Source: an uncultured Eubacteriales bacterium (GTDB lineage: Bacteria > Bacillota > Clostridia > Lachnospirales > Lachnospiraceae). Taken from it: a stretch of 64,000 nucleotides of DNA. The notes beneath the pieces were generated by a model. That model saw only the letters and a program-made list of their open reading frames with translations. It searched no databases and was not told where the DNA came from. Positions 1 to 8,052 of this stretch are shown one piece after another (the stretch's first letter is position 1; every line of letters begins with the position of its first letter). The position numbers and the translations under genes are program-made. The DNA lies in assembly GCA_949292785.1 (NCBI GenBank), contig CASFBK010000002.1:186001-250000 (forward strand), in the 5' to 3' direction.

Positions 1-344
1 CCCTTGCACTATTGCCAATGGGAGCAGTATTATGGCTTTCCGTACCGGCTATGGCAGCATATGCCGTAATCGTTATCAGTTGTTTTTTCATGATGGTGGC
101 ATCTTCTATGTTTTCCATTCAAATGATGGCGTATGTACAAATGGTAACGCCATCCCATCTGGTAGGAAAAATCATGTCTCTTGCCATGTGTATCTGTATG
201 ATAGCGCAGCCGCTGGGGCAGGCGATGTATGGCATTTTGTTTGAAGAACTGGGGTCATATGTGGCGTGGTTGTTTTGGGGAGCAATGGTGATTTGCGGCA
301 TAATCGCAGCTTATTCCAGAAAATTGTTTCGCATATTGGAGTAA
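1..344 (+). CDS. MFS transporter, C-terminal part (cut by window edge)
   Basis: The reading frame is open from the first bases of the window and ends at TAA 342-344, so the true start lies outside. The visible ~113 residues are very hydrophobic and form three to four membrane segments separated by short polar loops, one containing TPSHLVGKIMS. That loop pattern, followed by a glycine-rich helix and a final helix ending in a basic tail (SRKLF), is typical of the last helices of major facilitator transporters of the macrolide-efflux/enterobactin-exporter kind. The substrate cannot be told from this fragment. The next gene has its own promoter, so this one appears to end a transcription unit. 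Confidence 0.6.
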   Translation, partial: LALLPMGAVLWLSVPAMAAYAVIVISCFFMMVASSMFSIQMMAYVQMVTPSHLVGKIMSLAMCICMIAQPLGQAMYGILFEELGSYVAWLFWGAMVICGIIAAYSRKLFRILE

Positions 345-354
345 TATTTTCGGG

Positions 355-382
355 TTGACAAAACAGAATGATGTGTTAATAT
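355..382 (+). promoter_or_regulatory. Promoter of T-box/GNAT unit
   Basis: TTGACA at 355-360 and TAATAT at 377-382 are separated by 16 bases. The pair lies just upstream of the T-box leader, as expected for its promoter. Confidence 0.7.
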
Positions 383-404
383 ATACATAACATTTAGGCA
401 AAAG

Positions 405-680
405 CATTGACGAGGAGGAGTACTTACTTTTCGGATGGCAGAGAGAGAATGGCTGGTGAAAATTCTCGTGAAGGAAGTAAGGAAGGTAGCCTTTGAGCTT
501 TGGACCGAACAGACAATCTTAGTAGGCTCCAACGGACTTTCCCACCGTTATCAGGGAAACGATATCGGATAAATATATGGATTATCCCGTATCGTATGAG
601 AGCAGAAATGATATTTCTGAATTTAGGTGGTACCACGGACAATTGTTCGCCCTAGGCTTTAATCAGCTTAGGGCGTTTTC
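405..680 (+). promoter_or_regulatory. T-box leader (tRNA-sensing riboswitch)
   Basis: The leader contains the T-box core AGGTGGTACCACGG (625-638), followed by an intrinsic terminator whose arms are CGCCCTAGGCT (648-658) and AGCTTAGGGCG (665-675) with a T-run. Stem I can be drawn: GGAG 417-420 pairs with CTCC 527-530, TACT 421-424 with AGTA 521-524, and TTCGG 430-434 with CCGAA 515-519. The codon just before the purine below the specifier loop is TGG (511-513), which suggests Trp. However, the TGGT bulge predicts a tRNA with discriminator A, which does not fit typical tRNA-Trp, so I leave the amino acid open. Uncharged tRNA should block the terminator and allow expression of the following acetyltransferase. 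Confidence 0.9.
648..680 (+). terminator. T-box terminator hairpin
   Basis: Arms 648-658 and 665-675 form an 11-bp stem with slight mismatches, followed by TTTTCTTTT. It is the alternative structure to the T-box antiterminator. Confidence 0.85.
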
Positions 681-726
681 TTTTGTCTGGATGTGAAATT
701 TATTATTTTTAATGGAGGACACAGGT

Positions 727-1323
727 ATGGAAAAAAATGAAAGCTTCAAAGAAAAGGAAAAAAGGGCAGGAAGGAACAGGCTCAGACTGAGACCATACAA
801 AAATTGTGATGCAAAAAACGTTGTTACCTGGTGCAAGGATGAGGTCAGTTTTCGAAAATGGAGTGCTGACAGATGGGAGTCCTTTCCGATTACAGATGCT
901 GATATGAACAAGAAGTATATGGACTGTAATGGAGATTGTATAGATATGGATAATTTTTATCCAATGACAGCATTTGATGACAGTGGAGTGGTTGGACATC
1001 TTATTATGAGATTTACAGATGAAAAGAAGGAAGTTCTGCGCTTTGGATTTGTAATTGTAGATGATTCCAAAAGAGGTATGGGATATGGAAAAGAAATGCT
1101 GGAACTGGCGCTGAAATATGCCTTTGAAATCCTGAAGGCTGAAAAGGTTACACTGGGCGTTTTTGATAATAATATGCCAGCATACTACTGTTACAAGACG
1201 GTGGGCTTCCGAGAGATAGAGATGGAGGAAGAAGAGAAATGTAATATTTGCGGTGAGACATGGAATGTCTTGGAATTACAGATAGGGAGAAAAGATTATG
1301 AAGAACGTAAGACCAGATTGTAA
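727..1323 (+). CDS. GNAT family N-acetyltransferase
   Basis: A 198-residue protein of the GNAT fold. The acetyl-CoA binding loop KRGMGYGKEML lies near residue 118, followed by the usual helix and a NNMPAYYCYKTVGF segment corresponding to the terminal GNAT motif. The general layout is that of RimJ/RimL-like acetyltransferases. The start at ATG 727 is preferred because GGAGG (714-718) lies 8 bases upstream; the earlier ATG at 712 has no ribosome site. It lies directly downstream of a T-box, so expression should respond to shortage of one amino acid. That suggests a role with an amino acid, a tRNA or a related metabolite, but the acceptor substrate is unknown. Confidence 0.75.
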   Translation: MEKNESFKEKEKRAGRNRLRLRPYKNCDAKNVVTWCKDEVSFRKWSADRWESFPITDADMNKKYMDCNGDCIDMDNFYPMTAFDDSGVVGHLIMRFTDEKKEVLRFGFVIVDDSKRGMGYGKEMLELALKYAFEILKAEKVTLGVFDNNMPAYYCYKTVGFREIEMEEEEKCNICGETWNVLELQIGRKDYEERKTRL

Positions 1324-1394
1324 CGGTGGCATAGCTAACCTGCTTGTAGTTGTTTGTGAAAAAATTAGAATCTGAATTTGGAGGATAATCGTTT

Positions 1395-1934
1395 ATGAGT
1401 AAAATTATAGTCCTGGTGGGCAGTATGAGAAAAGGCGGAAATACTGATTTGCTTGCACAGGCATTTGTAAAAGGTGCAAGTAAGAAAAACAGCGTTGAAG
1501 TAATTTCTGTTGCTGATTATAACATAAATCCCTGTATTGGCTGTAATTCCTGTTTTACAAGAGAAGGTAACACATGTTTTCAAAAGGATGACATGGATGT
1601 GATATATCATAAGTTAAAAACAGCTGATATTGTAGTCATAGCGTCCCCGGTATATTTTTATGGTATCAGTGCAGAACTAAAAGCAATCATTGATAGGTTA
1701 CATACTCCGATGAGAAATGAATTTCAAATAAAGAAGCTTGCTTTGCTGTTAGTAGGTGCTGCTACACTGCCGAATTTATTTGATGCAATAAAAATGCAAT
1801 ATCAGCTTGTACTTGATTTTTTCCATTTAGAAAATATAGGGATGGTGCTTGTAAGAGGGGTTAAGGATAAAGGCGATATTGAGGGAAACATTGCGCTAAA
1901 GGAAGCATATGATTTAGGGTTATTAATCGAATAA
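1395..1934 (+). CDS. Flavodoxin-fold NAD(P)H-dependent oxidoreductase
   Basis: A 179-residue protein with the N-terminal pattern of the NADPH-dependent FMN reductase/iron-sulfur flavoprotein group: strand, then GSMRKGGNT (residues 9-17), which binds the FMN phosphate. The cysteine motif CIGCNSC follows near residue 47, then a further cysteine (NTCFQ). The segment IASPVYFYGISAELKAIIDR is the conserved flavin-binding loop and following helix. Such proteins transfer electrons from NAD(P)H to FMN and on to quinones, nitro compounds or iron-sulfur partners in the cytoplasm. At 179 residues it is slightly short for the family and may lack part of the last helix. GGAGGA at 1381 precedes ATG 1395. 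Confidence 0.75.
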   Translation: MSKIIVLVGSMRKGGNTDLLAQAFVKGASKKNSVEVISVADYNINPCIGCNSCFTREGNTCFQKDDMDVIYHKLKTADIVVIASPVYFYGISAELKAIIDRLHTPMRNEFQIKKLALLLVGAATLPNLFDAIKMQYQLVLDFFHLENIGMVLVRGVKDKGDIEGNIALKEAYDLGLLIE

Positions 1935-1992
1935 CTTTAAGTTTAGCTTGGAGTTAAGAAAAATGAAAAATTCGAATTTGCGAGATTGCCCC

Positions 1993-2021
1993 TTGTAAAT
2001 GAGAGATTCCTCCTATATAAT
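1993..2021 (+). promoter_or_regulatory. guaA promoter
   Basis: TTGTAA at 1993-1998 and TATAAT at 2016-2021 are spaced by 17 bases and lie about 45 bases upstream of the guaA start. I see no convincing purine riboswitch in the short leader. Confidence 0.75.
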
Positions 2022-2066
2022 AGGTAAAAGATATAAAGCTTATGAAATAGTCAGGAGGACAAAACC

Positions 2067-3608
2067 TTGAATAAAGAAACGGTAATCGTTCTTGACTTCG
2101 GCGGACAGTACAATCAGTTGATTGCGCGCCGTGTGCGGGAATGCAACGTATATTGTGAAGTAAAACCTTATACGATGAGTCTGGATGAAATCAAAGCAAT
2201 GAATCCGAAGGGAATTATTTTCACCGGCGGACCAAACAGTGTTTATGATGAAACATCCCCTCATTATCAGAAGGAAATTTTTGAACTGGGGATTCCGATT
2301 TTTGGAATCTGCTACGGTTCTCAGTTGATGGCACATACTCTGGGAGGAACAGTGGAGACAGCTCCCGTCAGCGAGTATGGTCATACGGAAGTGGAGATAG
2401 ATAACAGCGACGTGATTTTTGAAGGCGTATCTGAAAAAACGGTCTGCTGGATGAGCCATACGGATTATATCGCGAAGGCACCGGAAGGATTCAAGGTGAC
2501 AGCTCATACGCCAGTCTGCCCAGTGGCAAGCATGGCATGTCCGGAGAAAAAATTATATGCGACTCAGTTCCATCCGGAAGTAATGCATACTGCAGAAGGA
2601 ATGAAAATGCTCAGCAATTTCGTTTACAAGGTGTGTGGATGTACCGGTGACTGGAAGATGGATTCCTTTGTGGAAACGACCATTGCAAGCCTTCGGGAGA
2701 AAATCGGAAACGGTAAGGTGCTTTGTGCCCTGTCCGGTGGTGTGGATTCTTCCGTTGCGGCAGTTCTGCTTTCCAAGGCGATTGGAAAACAGTTGACCTG
2801 TGTGTTTGTAGACCATGGTCTGCTTCGTAAAAACGAAGGAGATGAGGTCGAGGCAGTATTTGGACCAAATGGACCTTATGAGCTTAATTTTATCCGTGTC
2901 AATGCACAGCAGCGTTATTATGAAAAGCTGAAAGGTGTAACAGAGCCGGAGGAAAAACGTAAGATTATTGGTGCGGAGTTTATCCGTGTGTTTGAAGAGG
3001 AAGCGAAGAAAATAGGGGCTGTGGATTATCTGGTGCAGGGAACGATTTATCCGGATGTGATTGAGTCCGGGCTTGGAAAATCTGCAGTGATTAAGTCTCA
3101 CCATAATGTTGGAGGACTTCCGGACGTAGTTGATTTCAAGGAAATCATCGAACCGCTTCGTATGCTTTTCAAGGATGAGGTAAGAAAGGCAGGACTGGAG
3201 CTTGGTATTCCGGAGTATTTGGTATTCCGTCAGCCGTTCCCGGGACCGGGACTTGGAATCCGTATTATTGGAGAAGTGACGGAAGAAAAGGTAAGAATTG
3301 TGCAGGATGCGGATGCGATTTACCGGGAGGAAATTGCAAAGGCCGGGCTGGACAAGCAGCTGGGACAGTATTTTGCGGCGCTTACGAATATGCGCTCTGT
3401 TGGAGTAATGGGGGATTTTAGAACCTATGACTATGCGGTGGCACTTCGGGCGGTAAATACTTCTGACTTCATGACGGCTGAGGCGGCACAGATTCCTTGG
3501 GAAGTGCTGAGTAAGGTAACGAACCGGATTGTGAATGAGGTGAAGGGGGTTAATCGCGTATTTTATGATTGTACGGGGAAACCACCTGGAACGATTGAGT
3601 TTGAATAA
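2067..3608 (+). CDS. guaA: GMP synthase (glutamine-hydrolysing)
   Basis: A 513-residue, full-length GMP synthase that converts XMP, ATP and glutamine to GMP. The class I amidotransferase domain (about 1-190) has nucleophile C82 in GICYGSQ and the H169/E171 pair in QFHPEV. The ATP pyrophosphatase domain follows with the PP-loop SGGVDSS (223-229). The C-terminal dimerisation domain ends in KPPGTIEFE. The start is TTG 2067 with AGGAGG at 2053-2058. Its last codons and stop form the attachment site for the downstream mobile elements, which keep the coding sequence intact. Bacterial guaA 3' ends are a known target of tyrosine integrases. This is a housekeeping gene and anchors the left side of the island. 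Confidence 0.98.
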   Translation: MNKETVIVLDFGGQYNQLIARRVRECNVYCEVKPYTMSLDEIKAMNPKGIIFTGGPNSVYDETSPHYQKEIFELGIPIFGICYGSQLMAHTLGGTVETAPVSEYGHTEVEIDNSDVIFEGVSEKTVCWMSHTDYIAKAPEGFKVTAHTPVCPVASMACPEKKLYATQFHPEVMHTAEGMKMLSNFVYKVCGCTGDWKMDSFVETTIASLREKIGNGKVLCALSGGVDSSVAAVLLSKAIGKQLTCVFVDHGLLRKNEGDEVEAVFGPNGPYELNFIRVNAQQRYYEKLKGVTEPEEKRKIIGAEFIRVFEEEAKKIGAVDYLVQGTIYPDVIESGLGKSAVIKSHHNVGGLPDVVDFKEIIEPLRMLFKDEVRKAGLELGIPEYLVFRQPFPGPGLGIRIIGEVTEEKVRIVQDADAIYREEIAKAGLDKQLGQYFAALTNMRSVGVMGDFRTYDYAVALRAVNTSDFMTAEAAQIPWEVLSKVTNRIVNEVKGVNRVFYDCTGKPPGTIEFE

Positions 3609-3609
3609 T
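3597..3609 (+). other. attL of element 1 (att core copy 1, in guaA)
   Basis: GAGTTTGAATAAT covers the last three guaA codons and the stop. The 11-mer GAGTTTGAATA recurs exactly at 27554 and 51229, each about 24 kb from the next, which defines the ends of two tandem elements. Confidence 0.85.
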
Positions 3610-3615
3610 TTTCAA

Positions 3616-3662
3616 AAGCTCGCAAAAGCCTATAAAATGGGCATTTGCGAGCTTGTTTTTTG
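3616..3662 (+). terminator. Intrinsic terminator after guaA
   Basis: AAGCTCGCAAA (3616-3626) and TTTGCGAGCTT (3644-3654) form a perfect 11-bp stem followed by GTTTTTTG. It lies inside the element side of the att core, so the element brings a replacement terminator for guaA. Confidence 0.9.
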
Positions 3663-3667
3663 CCGTT

Positions 3668-3688
3668 TGGTACTATAATGGTACTAAA
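3668..3688 (+). repeat. Left-end arm repeats of element 1
   Basis: TGGTACT (3668) and TGGTACTAAA (3679) are direct repeats with an 11-bp pitch. The same pair occurs at the right end (27432 and 27443). Spacing and position suggest integrase arm-type binding sites. Confidence 0.65.
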
Positions 3689-3713
3689 GTGAGCTGTGCA
3701 TGAATAATAGTAT

Positions 3714-4262
3714 TTACGCATGCGGCCATGTGATTTTCCACTCAAAGTATTCATTTGGAGAAATCTCTCCATTATTTAATTTAGTTTTCATTTCACACCA
3801 GTCTGACAAAAAGTCATTTACCAATCCATATTCAAAAGTTAATGCAATGGGTGCACCTGCGCAGTCATAATCATCTTCGTTATAAGTTGGGTTTGCTGTT
3901 TCAGAAGGCTTTGAAGGTGTCATTGCAGTTAAGTGAATCAGATTACCTGGTGCAGTGTACTCAGGAAATCTTGTCCCTTTCCCTCGTGCAGGAAGAGAAG
4001 AGGCGCTTTCCTCGAGCCAGAAGAGTGTTTCGATAATATCTTCCGCAGCACCTAAACTGTAGTCAGAGATTGCTTTGTAATTACAGTGCAATGCGTCGGC
4101 AAGCTTTTGAATCATATCATCACCGGGAATGCGGGCACCGGTTTCGTATTGAGAGATACGGACAGACATATTTTTTCCCTCAAAACCGAGAGCACCACCC
4201 AGGTCATCCATTGTCATTTTGCGGAATACCCGTATTTTCTTTATTCTTTCACCTATTGTCAT
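3714..4262 (-). CDS. XRE-family repressor of element 1
   Basis: A 182-residue protein with an N-terminal Cro/CI helix-turn-helix (about residues 4-65; TIGERIKKIRVFRKMTMDDL, then ISQYETGARIPGDDMIQKLA). The C-terminal half holds a segment, FLSDWCEMKTKLNNGEISPN, that resembles the end of the repressor of element 2 (29199-29846). It is transcribed away from xis-int. The gap between them holds a strong promoter overlapped by a 16-bp inverted repeat, the obvious operator. GGAGGG upstream supports the start at 4262. The likely role is to keep excision genes silent; the C-terminal half may sense an inducer or oligomerise. Function is inferred from family and position. Confidence 0.8.
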   Translation of the reverse strand: MTIGERIKKIRVFRKMTMDDLGGALGFEGKNMSVRISQYETGARIPGDDMIQKLADALHCNYKAISDYSLGAAEDIIETLFWLEESASSLPARGKGTRFPEYTAPGNLIHLTAMTPSKPSETANPTYNEDDYDCAGAPIALTFEYGLVNDFLSDWCEMKTKLNNGEISPNEYFEWKITWPHA

Positions 4263-4367
4263 AGTGTAGTTCCCTCCATTTAGATGTGTTATGGACTTTT
4301 AAGGAGAGTATAACACGAAAAAAATGAAAAGGGAAGTTTTTCTATACAAAAACATTAGAAAAACTTC

Positions 4368-4397
4368 TTGACAATTCAATACGATATGGTATAGAAT
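4368..4397 (+). promoter_or_regulatory. Excision-gene promoter of element 1
   Basis: TTGACA 4368-4373 lies 16-18 bases before a -10 region TATAGAAT (4390-4397). It reads toward xis and int. Confidence 0.7.
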
Positions 4398-4430
4398 AAT
4401 CACAATCTATTTATCTATACCATACAGTAT
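4379..4430. promoter_or_regulatory. Operator, 16-bp inverted repeat
   Basis: ATACGATATGGTATAG (4379-4394) and CTATACCATACAGTAT (4415-4430) are inverted copies matching at 14 of 16 positions with a 20-base gap. The left half overlaps the -10 region of the xis promoter, so a bound repressor would block it. Confidence 0.7.
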
Positions 4431-4439
4431 TGAAAAAGA

Positions 4440-4608
4440 ATGAGCGATATCGGAATACTAACAGACATTTGCCAAGACCTTTCAAGAAGCGAGCGAATGA
4501 AGACACTCCCCTAAGTGGACTGAATACCTCGAGCAGGAGCGGGCGGTATTATCTGAAGTAATCTTTCAGGTAATGAGGCAGGTTGGAACACCGGCAGAAC
4601 CGATATGA
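4440..4608 (+). pseudogene. Small ORF needing a +1 frameshift (55 aa)
   Basis: ATG 4440 opens a 24-codon frame ending CTC CCC TAA (4506-4514). Shifting +1 at the CCC codon continues for another 31 codons to TGA 4606-4608, giving a coherent, charged, helix-rich peptide (joining region KTLPKWTEYLEQERAVL). Either this is a decayed gene with a single-base change, or the CCC-TAA-G junction is a programmed +1 shift site of the RF2/antizyme type. It lies between the xis promoter and xis. The remaining gap 4609-4770 shows no further gene. Confidence 0.4.
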
Positions 4609-4770
4609 GAACGCCAGCATTTTTGAATGCTAAGGAATGTGAACAGTTGGACGGAAAAATCTGATTACAATTCCTGCAAAGAAATACATAATACAGAATT
4701 TATGCAGCAGTTATTGTGACAGCATCATAAATCTCTGTATTTAAACACAAGAAGAAGGGAGGTGCAGTGC

Positions 4771-4956
4771 ATGAACGAGAAGTTTTTAAAAGTAGATGAT
4801 GTGATGCAGATACTGGGAATTTCAAAATCGGCTGCTTATAACATTATGCGACAGTTGAATAACGAACTGAAAGAAAAAGGCTATGCAGTTATTCGTGGCA
4901 AGATTAGTCGTAAGTATTTTGAAGAGCGATTTTATGGAATGACAGAAGCTGTGTAA
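4771..4956 (+). CDS. Excisionase-like DNA-binding protein
   Basis: A 61-residue protein with a winged-helix/MerR-like fold as in Tn916-type Xis: KVDDVMQILGISKSAAYNIM forms the helix-turn-helix, followed by a basic wing (RGKISRKYFEERFYG). The start ATG 4771 has AAGGGAGG at 4755-4762. The gene lies 76 bases before the integrase in the same direction. It would direct the integrase toward excision. Element 2 has a homologue at 30114 sharing the RGKxSRKYFE wing. Confidence 0.75.
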   Translation: MNEKFLKVDDVMQILGISKSAAYNIMRQLNNELKEKGYAVIRGKISRKYFEERFYGMTEAV

Positions 4957-5032
4957 CAACAAAAAGTATTAGAGTACAAAGCCGGTGGGACTTAAGATGT
5001 CCTATCGGCAATAGGAAAAGGAGATGATGAGT

Positions 5033-6238
5033 ATGCCAGCATATAAGGATAGTAAGACTGGTACCTGGTTCGTCAAATTCTATTGCAAGGACTGGACTGG
5101 GGAAAATAAGCAAATAAAGAAAAGAGGATTTGCAACAAAGAGGGAAGCCTTGGATTATGAGCGTAATTATAAGATTCGTCAGGAAAATAATCTGGATATG
5201 ACATTCGGAGAGTTCTGGAAGTTATATACAGAAGATGTGAAAAATCGGGTTAAGCTCAATACCTGGCTTACCAAGGAACACATTGTGGAGACAAAAATCT
5301 TGCCGTACTTCAAAAATCTGAAGATGAATGAGATTACAGCAGGAGATGTGAGAAAGTGGCAGAACGAGATGGTAGGATTTCGATATGAAAATGGTGAGAG
5401 TTATTCTCAGACTTACAGAAAAACCATGCATAATACGCTGAGTGCGATTTTTAACCATGCCTGCAGGTTTTATAATCTAAAATCAAACCCGGCGAGACAG
5501 GCGGGAAATATGGGAAAAGAGGAAAATAAAGAAATGCTTTTCTGGACTACCGAGGAGTACAAAAAGTTTTCTGATACAATCGTGGATAAGCCTATATCAT
5601 TTTATGCATTTGAAATGTTGTATTGGACTGGAATGAGACTTGGTGAGCTGCTAGCTCTTACAACGGAGGATTTTGATTTTGATAAGAATACAGTCCGTAT
5701 CAATAAATCGTATCAGAGGTTGCAGGGGCAGGATTTTATTACAACACCCAAGACTCCAAAAAGCAATCGAACGATAAAACTTCCTAAGTTTTTGTCGGAG
5801 GAGATGCAGGATTATTTTGCAATGCTTTATGATCAGGAACCTACAGAAAGAATCTTTCAGGTGACAAAAAGTTTTCTCCACCACGAGATGGAGAGAGGTT
5901 CAAAGCTTGCAGGAGTAAAGAAGATTCGAATCCATGATCTTCGTCACAGTCACATTTCACATTTGATCGATCTTGGATTTTCAGCTGTGGCAATCGCTGA
6001 CAGAGTTGGTCATGAGAGTATAGATATAACGTATCGCTACTCGCATTTGTTTCCGTCAAAGCAGGTGGCTATGGCAGATAAATTGGATGAGGTCAACGCA
6101 AGCTATGAAGATGGTGTGCAAGATGAAGTTATGGAAGATGTTGCGGTAAATGAGGTTATTGAAGATAAAGTAACGTCGGAAGAATCAATCGAGAACGATA
6201 ATAAGATTCTTAATATACAAAAGTATCTTGCAGGATAA
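5033..6238 (+). CDS. int: Tyrosine recombinase (integrase), Tn916-like
   Basis: A 401-residue phage-type integrase. The N-terminal part (about 1-45) is the arm-binding domain (MPAYKDSKTGTWFVKFY). A SAM-like core-binding domain follows (about 55-155), then the catalytic domain (about 165-345). Catalytic residues are visible: Arg in TGMRLGEL, HxxR in HDLRH, His in VGHES, and the tyrosine nucleophile in TYRYSHLF. The tail is acidic and longer than usual. ATG 5033 is chosen for its 9-base spacing from AAAGGAG and because the element 2 integrase also starts MPAYKD. It should recombine the guaA att core. The two integrases are clearly related but not identical. Confidence 0.93.
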   Translation: MPAYKDSKTGTWFVKFYCKDWTGENKQIKKRGFATKREALDYERNYKIRQENNLDMTFGEFWKLYTEDVKNRVKLNTWLTKEHIVETKILPYFKNLKMNEITAGDVRKWQNEMVGFRYENGESYSQTYRKTMHNTLSAIFNHACRFYNLKSNPARQAGNMGKEENKEMLFWTTEEYKKFSDTIVDKPISFYAFEMLYWTGMRLGELLALTTEDFDFDKNTVRINKSYQRLQGQDFITTPKTPKSNRTIKLPKFLSEEMQDYFAMLYDQEPTERIFQVTKSFLHHEMERGSKLAGVKKIRIHDLRHSHISHLIDLGFSAVAIADRVGHESIDITYRYSHLFPSKQVAMADKLDEVNASYEDGVQDEVMEDVAVNEVIEDKVTSEESIENDNKILNIQKYLAG

Positions 6239-6241
6239 AAA

Positions 6242-6265
6242 CAAGGGGATGTGGTGGCATCCCCT
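6242..6265 (+). terminator. Hairpin between int and the RHH gene
   Basis: CAGGGGATG-like and CATCCCCTG arms form a strong stem, but no T-run follows. It may attenuate read-through or protect the mRNA end rather than terminate. Confidence 0.35.
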
Positions 6266-6283
6266 GGGTAGGAGATGAATCAA

Positions 6284-6607
6284 ATGAGCGAAAAGAGATT
6301 AGACGCAAAAAACAGATGGAGAAATGTAGTGGTGGCGTTTCGTATGTCACCGGAGGAAGCGCAGGAGCTTAATGTGAAAGTTGCGTTAAGTGGTCTTTCC
6401 AAGCAGGATTATATTATACAGTGCTTATTAAAGCATGAAGTGAGGGTGGTTGCGGGGAAGAAGGTTGCAAGAAAAATGCAAATGTATCTTGAAGCGATGC
6501 TGGAAGAATTGCAGTTTTTGCAGGATGAAAATATGAGCGACATTGATTTTGATGAGATGCTCATGCCATTGAAGCATATTTTATCTATTTTAAAAGAAAG
6601 GGATTAG
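6284..6607 (+). CDS. Ribbon-helix-helix mobilisation-type protein
   Basis: A 107-residue protein. The pattern VVVAFRMSPEEAQELNVKVA followed by LSGLSKQDYIIQCLL is that of plasmid mobilisation/RHH proteins: a beta strand, then two helices. The C-terminal half is helical. Element 2 carries a relative at 50593-50973 on the other strand at its far end, with the same strand-helix-helix opening and a VVGKK segment. GGAG at 6271-6274 supports ATG 6284. It probably assists the relaxosome or represses transcription; the exact target is unknown. Confidence 0.6.
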   Translation: MSEKRLDAKNRWRNVVVAFRMSPEEAQELNVKVALSGLSKQDYIIQCLLKHEVRVVAGKKVARKMQMYLEAMLEELQFLQDENMSDIDFDEMLMPLKHILSILKERD

Positions 6608-6629
6608 AAAGGATTGGAGGAAGCGTGAT

Positions 6630-7568
6630 ATGAGAGAGCTTAGAATTGACGGAACTTTGATTTTGGCTGTGGATCATGGTTATGGAAATATAAAAACAGC
6701 TAATACAGTATTCAGTAATGGATTTGTGGAGAGAGATACAGAGCCGGTAATGAGTACTGATTATTTGTATTATGGTGGCAAATATTATGTCCTGGATCAG
6801 GGTCATAAAAATTATACGAAAGACAAAGTGATGGATAATGATTTTTACATCCTCACTGTTGCGGCAATTGCAAAGGAACTGTACCTGAGGAATGTTAGAT
6901 GTGAGAAAATTCATCTGGCAGTGGGAGTGCCGCTTAAATGGATGGATTCACAAAAGGAGTCCTTTCAGGCATATATGCTTCAAAATACTGAAATTAGATT
7001 TGTATATAAAGGCAGAATATTTGAAGTGGAAATTGCAGGTTGTAGTGTTATGCCACAATGTTATGCTGCGGTTGCAGAGATTTTGCCAGAATTTAAAGGT
7101 TTGAACATGATTGTAGACATTGGGAATGGAACGATGAATGCAATGTTCTTACAAGATGGCAGACCAGTAGAGAATAAAATGTGGACGGAATTGTTTGGAG
7201 TACGTCAGTGTGCTTTAAAAATCCATCAGACGTTATTAGATAAGTTTCAGGAAGATGTGCCGGATTCAATCATCAACACATTTCTAATGAATCGTATGGC
7301 AGATATTGATCCCGAATATGAATATTGGATGGAGGCAACAGCGAAGGAATATGTGAGGGAGTTGACTGCGAAAATATTTGATTTCGGATACAACGAAAAG
7401 ACAATGAAAATGTATGTCTTGGGCGGAGGCGTAAAGCTTTTGGAACATTTCAGCACATTTGACAGAAGCAGAATCACATTCAACTTTGACATCAATGCAA
7501 ATGCAAAGGGCTATGAGTATTTCTGTTATGTAGCATTGAAAAAGAAGAAGCTTGGAATTGCCGGATAA
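6630..7568 (+). CDS. ParM/StbA-like actin-family ATPase
   Basis: A 312-residue protein with the actin-fold nucleotide motifs: phosphate-1 AVDHGYGNIKTA (about residues 10-21), phosphate-2 IVDIGNGTMNAMFL (about 160-173), and the adenosine loop YVLGGGVKLL near residue 265. These place it with plasmid-segregating actins such as ParM and StbA. Such proteins polymerise with ATP and push DNA copies apart through a ParR adaptor bound to a centromere. The next gene and the iterons behind it supply the expected partners. GGAGG at 6616-6620 precedes ATG 6630. Its presence on an integrative element suggests that the excised circle is actively partitioned. Confidence 0.8.
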   Translation: MRELRIDGTLILAVDHGYGNIKTANTVFSNGFVERDTEPVMSTDYLYYGGKYYVLDQGHKNYTKDKVMDNDFYILTVAAIAKELYLRNVRCEKIHLAVGVPLKWMDSQKESFQAYMLQNTEIRFVYKGRIFEVEIAGCSVMPQCYAAVAEILPEFKGLNMIVDIGNGTMNAMFLQDGRPVENKMWTELFGVRQCALKIHQTLLDKFQEDVPDSIINTFLMNRMADIDPEYEYWMEATAKEYVRELTAKIFDFGYNEKTMKMYVLGGGVKLLEHFSTFDRSRITFNFDINANAKGYEYFCYVALKKKKLGIAG

Positions 7569-7593
7569 CTGAGAAGTGAGGGCAGGTGAGACA

Positions 7594-8052
7594 ATGAAGA
7601 AGAAAGAACAGAAAATCGTCAGATTTTATTCTGATAATCCTGAGCATCGAAAGGCGTTTGACATTCTCCAGAAAATTAATGCTGAAAAACATTCTTCCAT
7701 ACAGGATTTCATAATTTCAGCAATAATTTTTCTTGGAGATATGGAACTAAATGAAGAATGTCCGGAAGAGGACAGGAAAGATTGGGAACAACCGCTCATT
7801 GAAAGAATAGCTGGAACGGTTGAAACAATTATTGATGAAAAGCTTCCTCAGATTATTGCATCGTACCTTCTTGGAATTCAAACAGGTCAAACTTCAAATC
7901 CTTTGCCTGCTTCACATGCTTCGGATTTACCAACAACAAATGTAATATTTGCGGCTGAAAGAGTAACGAAAGAAGCCTGTGAGAATGAAAATGGCATGGA
8001 AAAAGATGTTGAAGCAAATGACATGCTGGATTTGGACAGCTTTTTCTCGTGA
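7594..8052 (+). CDS. Putative ParR-like adaptor
   Basis: A 152-residue protein following the ParM-like gene by 25 bases. It begins with a basic strand (QKIVRFYSDNPEH) and a helical RHH-like part (HSSIQDFIISAIIFL), then a long variable region and a short acidic-hydrophobic end (MLDLDSFFS). The element 2 counterpart (31439-31960) has the same layout and ends LEFLDSL. In known ParMRC loci, ParR is a small RHH protein whose C-terminal tip binds ParM. No sequence match to a named family was recognised, so the role is inferred from order and shape. Its stop codon lies inside the first iteron. Confidence 0.55.
   Translation: MKKKEQKIVRFYSDNPEHRKAFDILQKINAEKHSSIQDFIISAIIFLGDMELNEECPEEDRKDWEQPLIERIAGTVETIIDEKLPQIIASYLLGIQTGQTSNPLPASHASDLPTTNVIFAAERVTKEACENENGMEKDVEANDMLDLDSFFS

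Noticed and set aside
2553-3104. Long minus-strand frame inside guaA
   Set aside because: It mirrors the codon pattern of guaA, has no ribosome site and yields a protein without recognisable motifs.
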